DNA from: an uncultured Campylobacter sp.
Lineage (GTDB): Bacteria; Campylobacterota; Campylobacteria; Campylobacterales; Campylobacteraceae
Direction: 5' to 3'
NCBI RefSeq assembly: GCF_937973075.1
Contig: NZ_CALBWL010000006.1
Coordinates: 1 to 58,927, forward strand
Length of the DNA: 58,927 bases
Below the pieces are notes generated by a model. It was given only the letters and a program-made list of their open reading frames with translations. It was not told the origin of the DNA and ran no database searches. The position numbers were made by a program, and so were the translations under genes. This document shows, in pieces, positions 1-8,375 of the stretch; within the stretch, counting starts at the first letter, position 1, and each line of letters opens with the position of its first letter.

Positions 1-110
1 AATTTTATCACGCAGACTTCATTCTCGCGGCAGAAAAAATTTGCCAGCACGCTTAGCACGCGCTCGGCACCGCCCTTGCCTAAAGCAGAAATTACCATAG
101 CTATTTTCAT
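1..110 (-). CDS. Glycosyltransferase family 4, N-terminal fragment (runs off window)
   Basis: Only the first 36 codons are present; the gene continues beyond the left edge. The ATG at 110 starts M-K-I-A-M-V-I-S-A-L, followed by G-K-G-G-A-E-R-V at residues 11-18. That Gly-Gly-Ala-Glu-Arg motif after a first beta strand is typical of the donor-side N-terminus of GT4/GT-B glycosyltransferases. It begins one base after the stop codon of the pyruvyl transferase gene, so it is the next gene of the same minus-strand polysaccharide operon. The sugar specificity cannot be judged from this fragment. Confidence 0.75.
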   Translation of the reverse strand, partial: MKIAMVISALGKGGAERVLSVLANFFCRENEVCVIK

Positions 111-111
111 T

Positions 112-1173
112 TTATGAGCCTAAACTTATTTTTAAAAATTTCATCGAGTCCTCTCTTTTACGGCGCAACGCCTCATTTACGCCATCCCAATCGATAGTAG
201 CGTTAAAGCGCGCGTCTTTGGGATCTTGCAAAGCCCTATCTTCAAGCCCAAAGGAGTCCAAAAGCGAGCTAAAGCGCGACGCACCGCGACTAGCGTTAAC
301 GAGCACAAAAAACGGCTTATTAAAGATTATGGAAAATACGCAGCCGTGAAATGAATCGGTTAGTACAAACTCCGCGCCCGCAATAGCGCTCAGCCATGCT
401 TTTATGCCGATGCGGTTACCGCGGTCGTTTACCTCATCTATCTCTAGGCCGCTTTGCTTCTTTAATAGCTCTATCGCCGCTTCTGAGCGAGGCGATGGAT
501 CTAGGATATAGGCAAAACCCTTGCGCTGCGGCACATGGCTTAAAAATTTATCGTAAATCTCTTTGTTAGCCAAAAGCGTAGGATCTAGCACCCAGCTCGC
601 ATCTACGCCAAAGCATTCGCGCGCAAGCCTTACGCCGTCGCGCTCGCGCACCGAAATAGCTTTAAATTTAGCCAAATTTGCAGCGTGAGCTTTTAAATCC
701 GCGGGGTTTTTAAGTCCACAAAGCCTATCTCCGCCGAAGCTTGCAGCATAGGCGATCCGCGTGCAGTTAGGCGGCAAAAATCCAAGGCTAAAGCAATCTG
801 CAAAATCCGCAAAATAGCTAGGGCGAAAAACTTGATCGCTTCCTAAAATTACCGCTTCAAAGCGCTCTTTCTCGCACAGCGCTTTTAAATCCGCAGGCGT
901 GCAAACAGGCGCGGTTAAAGGGATATTTTCCGATACAAACTCGCTAGTATCGCGCTCGTAAGAGGGATTAAATTTCGCGCCGCAAAGCTCCTTTTTTAGC
1001 GTGCGCGCCACTAAAAATTTAATATACGCAATCGATAGTTTACTTCTTTGCAGGCGTAAGTTTATGAGCCACGACTCATGCCCTAGCCCCACTAGCACGC
1101 GGCTTAGCGCGTAAGCTTGTAAAATTCCGCCGTAATTATTTACTAGCGGCAGGGTAAAAATCCCGATCTTCAT
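112..1173 (-). CDS. Polysaccharide pyruvyl transferase family protein
   Basis: 353 aa, full length for the family, which transfers pyruvate from phosphoenolpyruvate to a sugar as a ketal or acts as a related GT-B-like transferase in surface glycan synthesis. Visible motifs are N-Y-G-G-I-L-Q-A-Y-A at residues 13-22, G-S-D-Q-V-F at 111-116, S-V-R-E-R-D-G at 174-180, D-P-T-L-L at 197-201 and T-D-S-F-H-G at 272-277. The last is the conserved acceptor/donor loop of the fold. No signal peptide is seen, so it is cytosolic. The ATG overlaps the stop of the upstream iron-sulfur gene by 4 bp (ATGA), implying coupled translation. The F420-like partner next door is a frequent companion of these transferases in polysaccharide clusters. 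The exact acceptor is unknown. Confidence 0.88.
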   Translation of the reverse strand: MKIGIFTLPLVNNYGGILQAYALSRVLVGLGHESWLINLRLQRSKLSIAYIKFLVARTLKKELCGAKFNPSYERDTSEFVSENIPLTAPVCTPADLKALCEKERFEAVILGSDQVFRPSYFADFADCFSLGFLPPNCTRIAYAASFGGDRLCGLKNPADLKAHAANLAKFKAISVRERDGVRLARECFGVDASWVLDPTLLANKEIYDKFLSHVPQRKGFAYILDPSPRSEAAIELLKKQSGLEIDEVNDRGNRIGIKAWLSAIAGAEFVLTDSFHGCVFSIIFNKPFFVLVNASRGASRFSSLLDSFGLEDRALQDPKDARFNATIDWDGVNEALRRKREDSMKFLKISLGS

Positions 1174-2792
1174 GCAAACTTCCTATAAATTTTATATGCC
1201 GCGATCTTTGGTAGCGCCAAAAGCGCTAGCACTTTATTTGCGGCGGCAATTTTTTTAAGCCTAGCAGCGATGAAATCATCACAATCAAAATGCGTAGCGC
1301 TATATCGCTGGATCTGAAGCTTCTGGCGCAAGATGTAACGCTTAAGCGGGTTTTTCGCGCCATAGAAAATTTCGTTTTTGCACTCCACCTGGCTTTGCTG
1401 CGAGCGCTGCACCTCTGCTGCGGATATCCGCTCGCAAAAAATCGCTTCGCGTGCCTGCTTCGTAGGCTGCGAAAACAGCGCGTCAATCTGAGCTGCGCGC
1501 GTAATTACGAGCGACGTGCCGCGCCACTCGCTTATTTCGCTTTGCAGCCACGCATCCATCAGCACGACGTCGGCACATTTGGCAAAAACGTCGGTGCAGG
1601 CGTTGCACGCAAGAGGCGTAAAAGCGCGCGAGCTCCAGTATGCAAAGGCGCTGCTACTGCGATCGTCTATCGCCTCGCTGCCGTCTGTAGCACGAAATTT
1701 AAAGCCAAAGCTCATCGCACTTTTGCCCGCGATTTTATATCTGTAATTAACTGCCGCGAGCTGCTTACGCTCTTTAAACGCAAGATCTGCCAGCTTATGC
1801 GTGAAACCAACACCCTTGCCCTGTCCGCAAACTAGCCCGACAATAAAGCTTATGCGGGATTTAAGGCGCGGATTTTTGCTCGCAGCAAGCCTTAAAGCCT
1901 TAGCAAAGCACGGCAGCGCGCTGATCGCGTATCTGCCCTCGCGGCGCGACATCTCCTTTAGCACTGCTTCAAGCGTGAGCGGATAGTAAGCGGACGAGCG
2001 CGCGCGAGTAAGCTCATCAGCATTTTTTATCACGCTAAATTTAAATAGCGGCACGGAATTTTCGCCCGCATAATTTCGCGTATTTTTGGAATTCTCGCAG
2101 GCAAAATTCTGCGTTGATACGGAATTTTTACAAGAAGCTTTAGAATTCTGCGTGGAATTTTCATTTATAAAATTCTGCATGGAATTCTGCGTAAAATTTT
2201 CGCAAAAGGAATTTTGCGCACTCGTGAAATTTATAGAATCATCGTCCGCCAAATTCTGCGTTAAATTCGGAATTGCGGAATTCTGCTCGGAATTTTTGGT
2301 TGCGGAATTTTGCAAATTCTGCGCCATCGCTAAATTTTCGCAGGCAGAAAAACCGCACTTGTGATTTTGGTCTATAAAATCCCCTTCGTCCGCGGGCACG
2401 GCACAAATCGCGTAATCAATGAGCCCGCGCGCAAAAAGCTCGCGAAAAATATAATCTCCCGCACCGCCGCTTGCACTGCTTAGGCGCTGCGCTTCATCTT
2501 TTTTGTAGAATTTGTAAGTGGCTAAAAACCTGCCAAAATCTGGGCTAAAGCCTTCCAGCTCTGCGTATGATTTAGAATTTAGCTCGTTTTCAAGCGCGTC
2601 TTTTTCGTAAAACGGGCAGACTTTTAGACAAATATCGCATTTGTCGCGACACCCTTCGCCCTCCTCGGGCGCGTAAAATCCATTGCCTCCAAGCCGCATT
2701 TTTAGCACGCTAAAAGGGCAGCTGCTCGCGCAAACGCCGCAGCCGATACAGCGGTTTTTCGTAACCACTTCGCTAATTACATTGAAGCTCAA
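1170..2792 (-). CDS. Coenzyme F420 hydrogenase/dehydrogenase beta-subunit-like iron-sulfur protein with low-complexity insert
   Basis: 540 aa. Two 4Fe-4S ferredoxin motifs lie at the N-terminus: Cys15, 18, 21, 25 and Cys48, 52, 55, 59. They are followed by the FrhB-type domain, with S-S-A-S-G-G near residue 106 and a P-C-F-A-K segment after the insert. Proteins of this type in polysaccharide loci are redox enzymes of unknown substrate, and Campylobacter does not make F420 as far as I know. Residues about 146-247 are an Asn/Ser/Gln-rich insertion (units such as T-Q-N-S, E-N-S) not expected in the family. It lies between the N-terminal FrhB segment and the rest of the domain, so it probably forms a disordered loop. 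The gene overlaps its neighbours by 4 bp on both sides, so it sits in the middle of a tight operon. Function beyond redox chemistry is inference. Confidence 0.82.
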   Translation of the reverse strand: MSFNVISEVVTKNRCIGCGVCASSCPFSVLKMRLGGNGFYAPEEGEGCRDKCDICLKVCPFYEKDALENELNSKSYAELEGFSPDFGRFLATYKFYKKDEAQRLSSASGGAGDYIFRELFARGLIDYAICAVPADEGDFIDQNHKCGFSACENLAMAQNLQNSATKNSEQNSAIPNLTQNLADDDSINFTSAQNSFCENFTQNSMQNFINENSTQNSKASCKNSVSTQNFACENSKNTRNYAGENSVPLFKFSVIKNADELTRARSSAYYPLTLEAVLKEMSRREGRYAISALPCFAKALRLAASKNPRLKSRISFIVGLVCGQGKGVGFTHKLADLAFKERKQLAAVNYRYKIAGKSAMSFGFKFRATDGSEAIDDRSSSAFAYWSSRAFTPLACNACTDVFAKCADVVLMDAWLQSEISEWRGTSLVITRAAQIDALFSQPTKQAREAIFCERISAAEVQRSQQSQVECKNEIFYGAKNPLKRYILRQKLQIQRYSATHFDCDDFIAARLKKIAAANKVLALLALPKIAAYKIYRKFA

Positions 2793-4327
2793 GCCCGCCT
2801 CCTTATCTTAGCTGTAATGCCACCAAAAATCGCGCGCTCGTAGTCATTCATCGCCCAAAAATACGCGCTTAGCACAAACATAGCCGAATAAAGCCCGCCA
2901 CAAATTAGCAAAAAGCTTACTCCGTGCAAGCCTAATGCGTAATTTATCACTAGGCTTACTGCAATTGCAGGAGCAAATTTTACTACCATCGCGCCGATAT
3001 TTCGCCAGAATCTAGCGATGTCAAGTCCGATTACACGAGCATAGTAGATATTCATCACGCAGATATTTAGCGAGGTGATCGCAAAAGCCGTGCCGCACGC
3101 AGCGCCCACGCCACCGTAAGCCTTAGCTAGCGGGATAGAAATAGCGATATTTACGAGCGTAACGCAAAACGCGGCGATTGAGCGAAATTTGACTTTGTTT
3201 TTTGCCTGAAGCACGGCTAGGCCTAAATTTTGAATCAACGGCACGCTTACTGGAAGCACCAAAATAAGCGCGATTGCGTATGAAATTTCATAATTTGCGC
3301 CAGCCCATAGCACGATAAACTCTCGCCCGAAAATCACCAAAAGCGACGCGATAAAAAATATCACGTAAAATTGCAGCCTGCCTATTTTGATAAATTCCGC
3401 GCTAAGCTCGGAATCGGTGGAGTTTGCAGAGACCATTTTGGCGATTTTAGGAAGCATTACGCCGCTAATGGTGAGCGAAAGCGTGACGAAAGTGGCATTT
3501 ATCGTGCTTGCTACGGCATACGTGGAAACCGCCGTAGCGCCTGCTACAGCACCTAAGATAAAATTATCGACATTCCAGTTTACTTGATCGACTACGATAC
3601 CTAAAAATATAAAAAACGAGTAGCCAAAAATTTGCTTAAGCGTGGGGGCGTCGAAATTTCGCACGCTTATCACGGGCGAGACTTTGCGCTTGCAGTAGAT
3701 GAAATCTGCCGCGACGCAGATTAAATTTACCGCCGTAGCGATGATTACGATCGCGATAGCCTTATAGCCCAAAAGCAGCGCAGGTACCGCAGCTAGCGGC
3801 AGAGCGATCGTGCGAAAGATCCCAATTAGCTTGATAAATACGAAATTCTCATGCGCCGTAAGGATCGACGAATAGATGCTAAAAGGAAAGCTAATCGCTA
3901 AATTTGCAGTTAGCAGCATTAGCATAATGCGAATTTCGCCCATCTCGCTAGTGCTTAGCTTAGCGCCAAAAATCGCGTGCAGATTGGCTAGCAGCGCAGC
4001 TCCTGCAAGCACGATCACCGCGCTCATTACCAAATACACGCTAAAAATCGTGCCGTGCAGTTTATGCGTGCGCTCCACTTCGCCACTTGAGGCATATTTG
4101 GCGGTATAGACCGTCACAGCGTTGCCAAAGCCTAAATCCAAAATCGCCAAATAGCCAATAACGCTGCTTGATAAAGAATATAGCCCAAACTCGCTCTGCC
4201 CCAGCGCCCGCAGGAAAAACGGCGTATAAACCAAAGTAAGTATCGTAGAAACAAAGATATTCACATACGATAGCACGACGCCGAGCTTACGCTGCGCGGC
4301 TTCGGGGGCGTTTAGAATTTTAAGCAA
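2789..4327 (-). CDS. Wzx-type oligosaccharide flippase (MATE/MVF superfamily)
   Basis: 512 aa, strongly hydrophobic with about 12-14 predicted membrane segments. The start, V-V-L-S-Y-V-N-I-F-V-S-T, followed by L-V-Y-T-P-F-F-L-R-A-L-G and E-F-G-L-Y-S-L, is the classic first-helix signature of polysaccharide flippases. Such proteins move lipid-linked sugars from the cytosolic to the periplasmic face of the inner membrane. It overlaps the iron-sulfur gene by 4 bp and lies downstream of galE, so it probably exports the glycan built by this cluster. The ATG at 4327 lies just downstream of an AAGGAAG-like ribosome site. Confidence 0.9.
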   Translation of the reverse strand: MLKILNAPEAAQRKLGVVLSYVNIFVSTILTLVYTPFFLRALGQSEFGLYSLSSSVIGYLAILDLGFGNAVTVYTAKYASSGEVERTHKLHGTIFSVYLVMSAVIVLAGAALLANLHAIFGAKLSTSEMGEIRIMLMLLTANLAISFPFSIYSSILTAHENFVFIKLIGIFRTIALPLAAVPALLLGYKAIAIVIIATAVNLICVAADFIYCKRKVSPVISVRNFDAPTLKQIFGYSFFIFLGIVVDQVNWNVDNFILGAVAGATAVSTYAVASTINATFVTLSLTISGVMLPKIAKMVSANSTDSELSAEFIKIGRLQFYVIFFIASLLVIFGREFIVLWAGANYEISYAIALILVLPVSVPLIQNLGLAVLQAKNKVKFRSIAAFCVTLVNIAISIPLAKAYGGVGAACGTAFAITSLNICVMNIYYARVIGLDIARFWRNIGAMVVKFAPAIAVSLVINYALGLHGVSFLLICGGLYSAMFVLSAYFWAMNDYERAIFGGITAKIRRRA

Positions 4328-4345
4328 ACAAGGCTTCCTTTTGCT

Positions 4346-4365
4346 CGCCGCTATTAAACGCGGCG
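4346..4365. terminator. Hairpin between galE and the flippase gene
   Basis: A 6-bp perfect stem (CGCCGC / GCGGCG) closes an 8-base loop in the 81-base gap after the galE stop. There is no clear U-run on the minus strand, so it may only attenuate transcription into the flippase operon. Confidence 0.35.
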
Positions 4366-4408
4366 GAGTAAAATTTTAAAATTTCAAATCGCACTTTCAC
4401 GCTAGAAC

Positions 4409-5398
4409 CTAGAGCTTCTTTTCCCAATTAAGCGCGCTTAGGATGATCTCATCCAGGCTCTCGTGCTCGGGCCGCCAAGAGGTTTTGGTGCGAATTTTAT
4501 CCGCGTTTGAGATGAGGCAGGCAGGATCGCCCGCTCTGCGCGGAGCGATCTGCACTTTAAAATCCACGCCGCTTACTTTTTTAGCTTCATTAACGACCTC
4601 TTTTACACTAAAGCCCGTGCCGTAGCCTACGTTAAAGACCGCGCTGTCGTTACTTTGCAGATAATCAAGTACCGCCAGATGCGCGCTTGCGAGATCCTCT
4701 ACATGGATGTAGTCGCGTATGCAGGTGCCGTCCTTGGTATCGTAATCATCGCCGAAAATGCTCATCTTATCGCGCTTGCCGACGATCGTTTGAGTCGCCA
4801 CCTTAATTAGATGCGTCGCGTTCGGGTAGTTCTGCCCGATCGTGCCGTCGCTTGCCGCACCCGCAACGTTGAAGTAGCGCAAAATTCCATATTTAAAATT
4901 CGGATTTGCCGCCGCCGCGTCTTTTAGCACCCACTCGACCATCAGCTTGCTTCTGCCGTACGGATTGATCGGATTTTGCGGAGTTTCCTCGCTTACTTGC
5001 GGGATGTCCGGCTCGCCGTAGGTCGCCGCAGTGGAGCTAAAGATAAAGTCTTTTACGCCGTATTTGTTCGCAAGCGCGATTAAATTCATCGCATTGGCGG
5101 TGTTGTTTAGATAGTATTTTAGCGGATTTTGCGTGCTTTCAAAAACCTCAATAAACGCCGCGAAGTGAATGATCGCATCAAACTTCTCGCGCTTAAAAAG
5201 CTTCTCGATTGCGGGGGTATTTTCTAGGCTCTCTTGCACGAACTCAAACTCGCCTATCTTGCGAAGCGCCTCGATCGCTCGCATCGAGCCCTTGCAAAGA
5301 TTATCCAGTATGACGACGTCGTGGCGGTTCGCTTCTAAAAGCGCCTTTGCGACGTGGCTACCGATGTATCCCGCGCCGCCTGTAATTAAAATTTTCAT
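4409..5398 (-). CDS. galE: UDP-glucose 4-epimerase (GalE / Gne type)
   Basis: 329 aa, usual length for an extended short-chain dehydrogenase. The NAD-binding motif G-G-A-G-Y-I-G-S-H is at residues 7-15. The S-S-T-A-A-T-Y-G-E-P segment and the Y-G-R-S-K sequence supply the catalytic Ser/Thr and the Tyr-x-x-x-Lys pair. The enzyme interconverts UDP-Glc and UDP-Gal and, in Campylobacter, often also UDP-GlcNAc and UDP-GalNAc, feeding surface glycans. A strong AAGGAGG ribosome site lies just before the ATG at 5398. It is followed by flippase and transferase genes on the same strand. The choice between GalE and Gne specificity cannot be made from sequence reading alone. Confidence 0.92.
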   Translation of the reverse strand: MKILITGGAGYIGSHVAKALLEANRHDVVILDNLCKGSMRAIEALRKIGEFEFVQESLENTPAIEKLFKREKFDAIIHFAAFIEVFESTQNPLKYYLNNTANAMNLIALANKYGVKDFIFSSTAATYGEPDIPQVSEETPQNPINPYGRSKLMVEWVLKDAAAANPNFKYGILRYFNVAGAASDGTIGQNYPNATHLIKVATQTIVGKRDKMSIFGDDYDTKDGTCIRDYIHVEDLASAHLAVLDYLQSNDSAVFNVGYGTGFSVKEVVNEAKKVSGVDFKVQIAPRRAGDPACLISNADKIRTKTSWRPEHESLDEIILSALNWEKKL

Positions 5399-5450
5399 CC
5401 ATCCTCCTTCGGATCAAATTTATCAAAATACGCGATTATAGCCCCTTAGA

Positions 5451-6305
5451 TTAAATCGCTGGTCGCACGCGTAAAAATACGGGGAAGCGCGGCTTTTTCT
5501 CGCGGGTTAGGTTTTGGTATTGATAGGTGATGATCGTGCCTACTTTAGGCGGATTTGCCCGCATCTCGTCGCTAAAGCCAGTGCCTACTTTAAATTTCGC
5601 TCCGCTACGTAGATCCACGCAGCTTAAAGATCCCATCTTGCCCTCGTTTTTGCCGTAGCCGGGGTTGATTTTTACGACCTTGCAATCGCTATCGTGCGTC
5701 TTTTTGTATTTTAAAATTTTATCGCTGCGGCCGCTTTCATAAAGCGCGTTTGGATCGCGCAGCACGACCCCCTCGCCGCCAGCGGCGATGACGCGATCAA
5801 AATACGCCTGCACGTCGGCGTGCGTACTTACCGGAGTTTGCTGCACGATGAGTAAATTTTGCGCGCCGCTTGAGGCGATAAAATTTCTTAAAATTTCCAT
5901 CTTCGCGCTTAGGTTTTTCTGCTCTTTCGGCAGATCAAACGCGTAAAATTTCACCCTGCTCCAGCGCTCATCGGGCACGCTAGAAGAGACGATCGAGACG
6001 AGCTGCTCAAACTCCCCGCGCGCCGTATATAGCTCGCCGTCGACGAAAAACGGCGGAAAACCCGCGCTCCAGCCCTCGGGAGCGTTTATGATCTTACCTC
6101 GTCTGGAGCGCAGATTTTTGCCGTCCCAGATCGCGCGCACGCCGTCTAGCTTTTCGCTGATCACCCAGCCCGTGATATTCATGCCGGGGACGTACTCTTT
6201 AAGCAGCATCGGTTTAAATTTAACCTCGTCCGCGACCGCGCCGCAAACCAAAAATAGCGCACCCAAAACCACGCCTTTTAAAATTTTAAAAATTTCACTT
6301 CGCAT
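5451..6305 (-). CDS. Periplasmic ATP-dependent DNA ligase (LigE type)
   Basis: 284 aa. Residues 1-25 form a signal peptide (hydrophobic G-V-V-L-G-A-L-F-L-V, cleavage likely after A-V-A). The rest is a minimal nucleotidyltransferase plus OB-fold ligase. Motif I is E-K-L-D-G-V-R at 51-57, with Lys52 as the adenylated residue. Motif III is F-V-D-G-E-L-Y, motif IV E-G-V-V-L-R and motif V L-K-Y-K-K. The C-terminal OB fold ends with the P-R-F-P-V-F-L-R-V-R segment typical of this class. LigE proteins are exported ligases of some Gram-negative bacteria that seal nicks in extracytoplasmic DNA, possibly during natural transformation or biofilm growth. It overlaps the exonuclease gene by 11 bp, which suggests a shared DNA-processing operon, although the exonuclease itself has no signal peptide. 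Confidence 0.9.
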   Translation of the reverse strand: MRSEIFKILKGVVLGALFLVCGAVADEVKFKPMLLKEYVPGMNITGWVISEKLDGVRAIWDGKNLRSRRGKIINAPEGWSAGFPPFFVDGELYTARGEFEQLVSIVSSSVPDERWSRVKFYAFDLPKEQKNLSAKMEILRNFIASSGAQNLLIVQQTPVSTHADVQAYFDRVIAAGGEGVVLRDPNALYESGRSDKILKYKKTHDSDCKVVKINPGYGKNEGKMGSLSCVDLRSGAKFKVGTGFSDEMRANPPKVGTIITYQYQNLTREKKPRFPVFLRVRPAI

Positions 6306-7659
6306 ATGCCGCCAGCTCCCTTTCTATAAAGTCGCAAAAAACGGGCGTATAGCTCATGCCCGCGCACTCTTTTTGCAAAAATTCGCCCATCACCGCGATG
6401 TAATTCAGATAGTCGTCCTTGGTGATCTTACCGCGCAAAAGCTCGTATTTCAAAAACAGCCAGTAGGTGTTGAGCACGTCGGATCTGCAGTACTCGTCGA
6501 TCTTAGCCTGCTCGCCGCCGTAATACAGCTGCAGAACCTGATCACCGTGCACGTCGTATTTGCCGGGAAGGCCCACGCTAGCGCAGATATGATCGAGCTT
6601 GAGCCCGCGCACGGCGCCAAAATCGCTGATGTGATCGAGCAAGTCCAGATGGAACCGCCCATCGTAGCGGCTGCGATAGTTCTCCCATTTGCTCTTGTTG
6701 TTATCGCGATCGTTCGTCTCAAAATACGCCGCGGCGCTTAGATCGTAGCACATCGCGCGCGCCATAATCATCGGCAGATCGAACCCGCGCCCGTTGAAGC
6801 TCACGAGCCGCGGATTAAAATCCTCGATGAAGGCTAGGAATTTTGCGATTTTATCGCGCTCGTTCTCGCCATCAAGCGTCGAGACGCGCAAAAATCTGCC
6901 GAATCCGTCCGCCATCACGGCGCTAATGCTAACGACGCGATGGAAGCAGACGGGCAGGAATTCGCTGCCGGTTTTTTCTTTGAAAATCTCCATCGCCCTA
7001 AGCGAGAGCAATTTGTGGTTTAAAATTTTGCTTTTATCCGCGTTAAAGATCGGCTGCTCGCCGTAAATTTTAAAATTTAGCGCGTTTAACGCGAGATCTT
7101 GCGCGGAATTTAAAGCGAGATTTTCGCTCTTTGAGCTTTGGGATACGGAGCTTTGTAGCGTAGAGCTTTCCACTGCAAAATTCTGAGGCGCAGGGCTTCG
7201 GAGCGCGGAATTTTCCGTCGCGGAGCTCTGTGCTGCGGAACTTTGAGGCGCAGTATCATCGTAGGTTAAATTTAGCGACGCGGAATTTTTGGGCGCAGTA
7301 TTTTGCGATATGGAATTTTCGCTCGTAAAATTTCCCTGCGCGGGGTTTTCAGCGGAATTTTCACTCGCAAAGCTTTGAAGCACAGCGTCTTGCTGCGTAA
7401 AGCTTTGCAGTGCAGAATTTTGCTCGGAATTTTCAATTTTAGAATTCTGTCCCGCCGAATTTACAGCAAAATTTAAAGACGCACTTTGCTTCTCGCCGCC
7501 GATCTTTTGCGAGAGCTGCGCGTCAAGAAGCTTTGCGAAGCTTTTTTTATCGAAAGGCTCAAAGCAACCCGCGATCGCATCCTCATCCAGCACCCGCACC
7601 AGCGCCGCTACGTCGGGGATCGTCTCGCAGTCGAATACGCAGATATAATCCTTTTTCAT
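6295..7659 (-). CDS. PolB-like 3'-5' exonuclease with long Asn/Ser/Gln-rich insertion
   Basis: 454 aa. The DEDD-type exonuclease core is visible. Exo I is V-F-D-C-E-T at residues 8-13 (Asp10, Glu12), Exo II is the S-F-N-G-R-G-F-D-L-P segment, and Exo III is Y-C-R-S-D-V-L-N-T-Y. The family is the predicted PolB-related exonuclease (DNA_pol_B_exo2). Between the first strand and the core, residues about 56-196 are a low-complexity stretch of repeated E-N-S, Q-N-S and Q-S-S units; without it the protein would be about 310 aa, near what I would expect for the family. No export signal, so a cytosolic DNA-repair role is likely. The start ATG overlaps the stop of the 36-codon ORF upstream (TAATG), and its end overlaps the ligase gene. 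Confidence 0.85.
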   Translation of the reverse strand: MKKDYICVFDCETIPDVAALVRVLDEDAIAGCFEPFDKKSFAKLLDAQLSQKIGGEKQSASLNFAVNSAGQNSKIENSEQNSALQSFTQQDAVLQSFASENSAENPAQGNFTSENSISQNTAPKNSASLNLTYDDTAPQSSAAQSSATENSALRSPAPQNFAVESSTLQSSVSQSSKSENLALNSAQDLALNALNFKIYGEQPIFNADKSKILNHKLLSLRAMEIFKEKTGSEFLPVCFHRVVSISAVMADGFGRFLRVSTLDGENERDKIAKFLAFIEDFNPRLVSFNGRGFDLPMIMARAMCYDLSAAAYFETNDRDNNKSKWENYRSRYDGRFHLDLLDHISDFGAVRGLKLDHICASVGLPGKYDVHGDQVLQLYYGGEQAKIDEYCRSDVLNTYWLFLKYELLRGKITKDDYLNYIAVMGEFLQKECAGMSYTPVFCDFIERELAAYAK

Positions 7660-7769
7660 TAAGCTCCTTTATAGCGGATTTTACCGCTTTTTTCAAAAAC
7701 GGCACTGAAATAATCCTCTATCTCCATGCCGTTTTTAGGTATGTTCGCTAGACCTAGCTCCTCGCTCAT
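7659..7769 (-). CDS. Small ORF (36 aa) coupled to the exonuclease gene
   Basis: The reading frame from ATG at 7769 gives a 36-residue product beginning M-S-E-E-L-G-L-A-N-I-P and ending K-I-R-Y-K-G-A. It is preceded by an in-frame TGA, and its TAA overlaps the exonuclease ATG (TAATG). The composition (acidic helix E-I-E-D-Y-F-S-A-V-F-E) looks protein-like rather than random, and the overlap argues for coupled translation. No family recognised. The ribosome site upstream is weak. It may be a small conserved protein or a leader peptide. Confidence 0.45.
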   Translation of the reverse strand: MSEELGLANIPKNGMEIEDYFSAVFEKSGKIRYKGA

Positions 7770-7915
7770 CCAAGGTTCTCATCGCCGCTTTCAATCTTAA
7801 AATTTTACGCTACCGTATTTTTGCAGCAAAAGTAGCGTATGCGGAGGCGCGGCAAATTTCGCTACTGCTCGCCGCGACGCAATTACCGCGCGCAAAAGCG
7901 TGCCGATCGTTAAAT

Positions 7916-8143
7916 TTATCTTTCGATCAAGCGCTTGATACCCGGCAAAAGCTCGTCAGGCGCTTCGGAAATCCTGCTTCGCAGCACGCTAAAATCGCCG
8001 CAGTAATCGCCCAGAAGTTGCAAAATATCGTCTCTGATGGCTTGCGAGCGCTCGCTCAGAAGCAGCTCCTGCAAAAGGGCGAAAATTTCGCTCTCATGCG
8101 CCAGCGTGCAGCCGTAGCAGGGATCAAGGTAAAACCAGGGCAC
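7916..8143 (-). CDS. Hypothetical small protein, 5' end uncertain
   Basis: A 75-codon frame starting with GTG at 8143. It has a plausible amphipathic composition (F-A-L-L-Q-E-L-L-L-S-E-R-S, then L-L-G-D-Y-C-G-D-F) and two early cysteines (C-Y-G-C). No family recognised. There is no good ribosome site before the GTG. Protein-like sequence continues upstream in other frames to an ATG near 8220 (M-K-L-Q-N-A-A-I-D-P-P-F-C-E), so the original gene may have been longer and now carry a frameshift. It could also be spurious. It lies between the exonuclease cluster and fabI. Confidence 0.35.
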   Translation of the reverse strand: MPWFYLDPCYGCTLAHESEIFALLQELLLSERSQAIRDDILQLLGDYCGDFSVLRSRISEAPDELLPGIKRLIER

Positions 8144-8375
8144 AACAGAAGCGAGGCTTTCTCGGCCTCGTCATCACCTCGCAAAACGGCGGGTCTATGG
8201 CGGCGTTTTGCAGTTTCATTGCAAATTTATTTATCAGACGCGCAGTACCGAGCCAAAGTCCGCAAGTCGCGTCGCCCGGCTACGGCTTTTACCGCATCGC
8301 AAGGCAAAACGCGCCGCTATAAACGACATCCGCTATACCTAGCCGTCGGATCGGCCCGATCGCCCTTTGCGCCGT

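Noticed and set aside
2086..2364. Plus-strand ORF over the low-complexity part of the F420-like gene
   Set aside because: It is the reverse reading of the repeat (E-F-C-V-K-F units); the gene on the minus strand has clear domains on either side.
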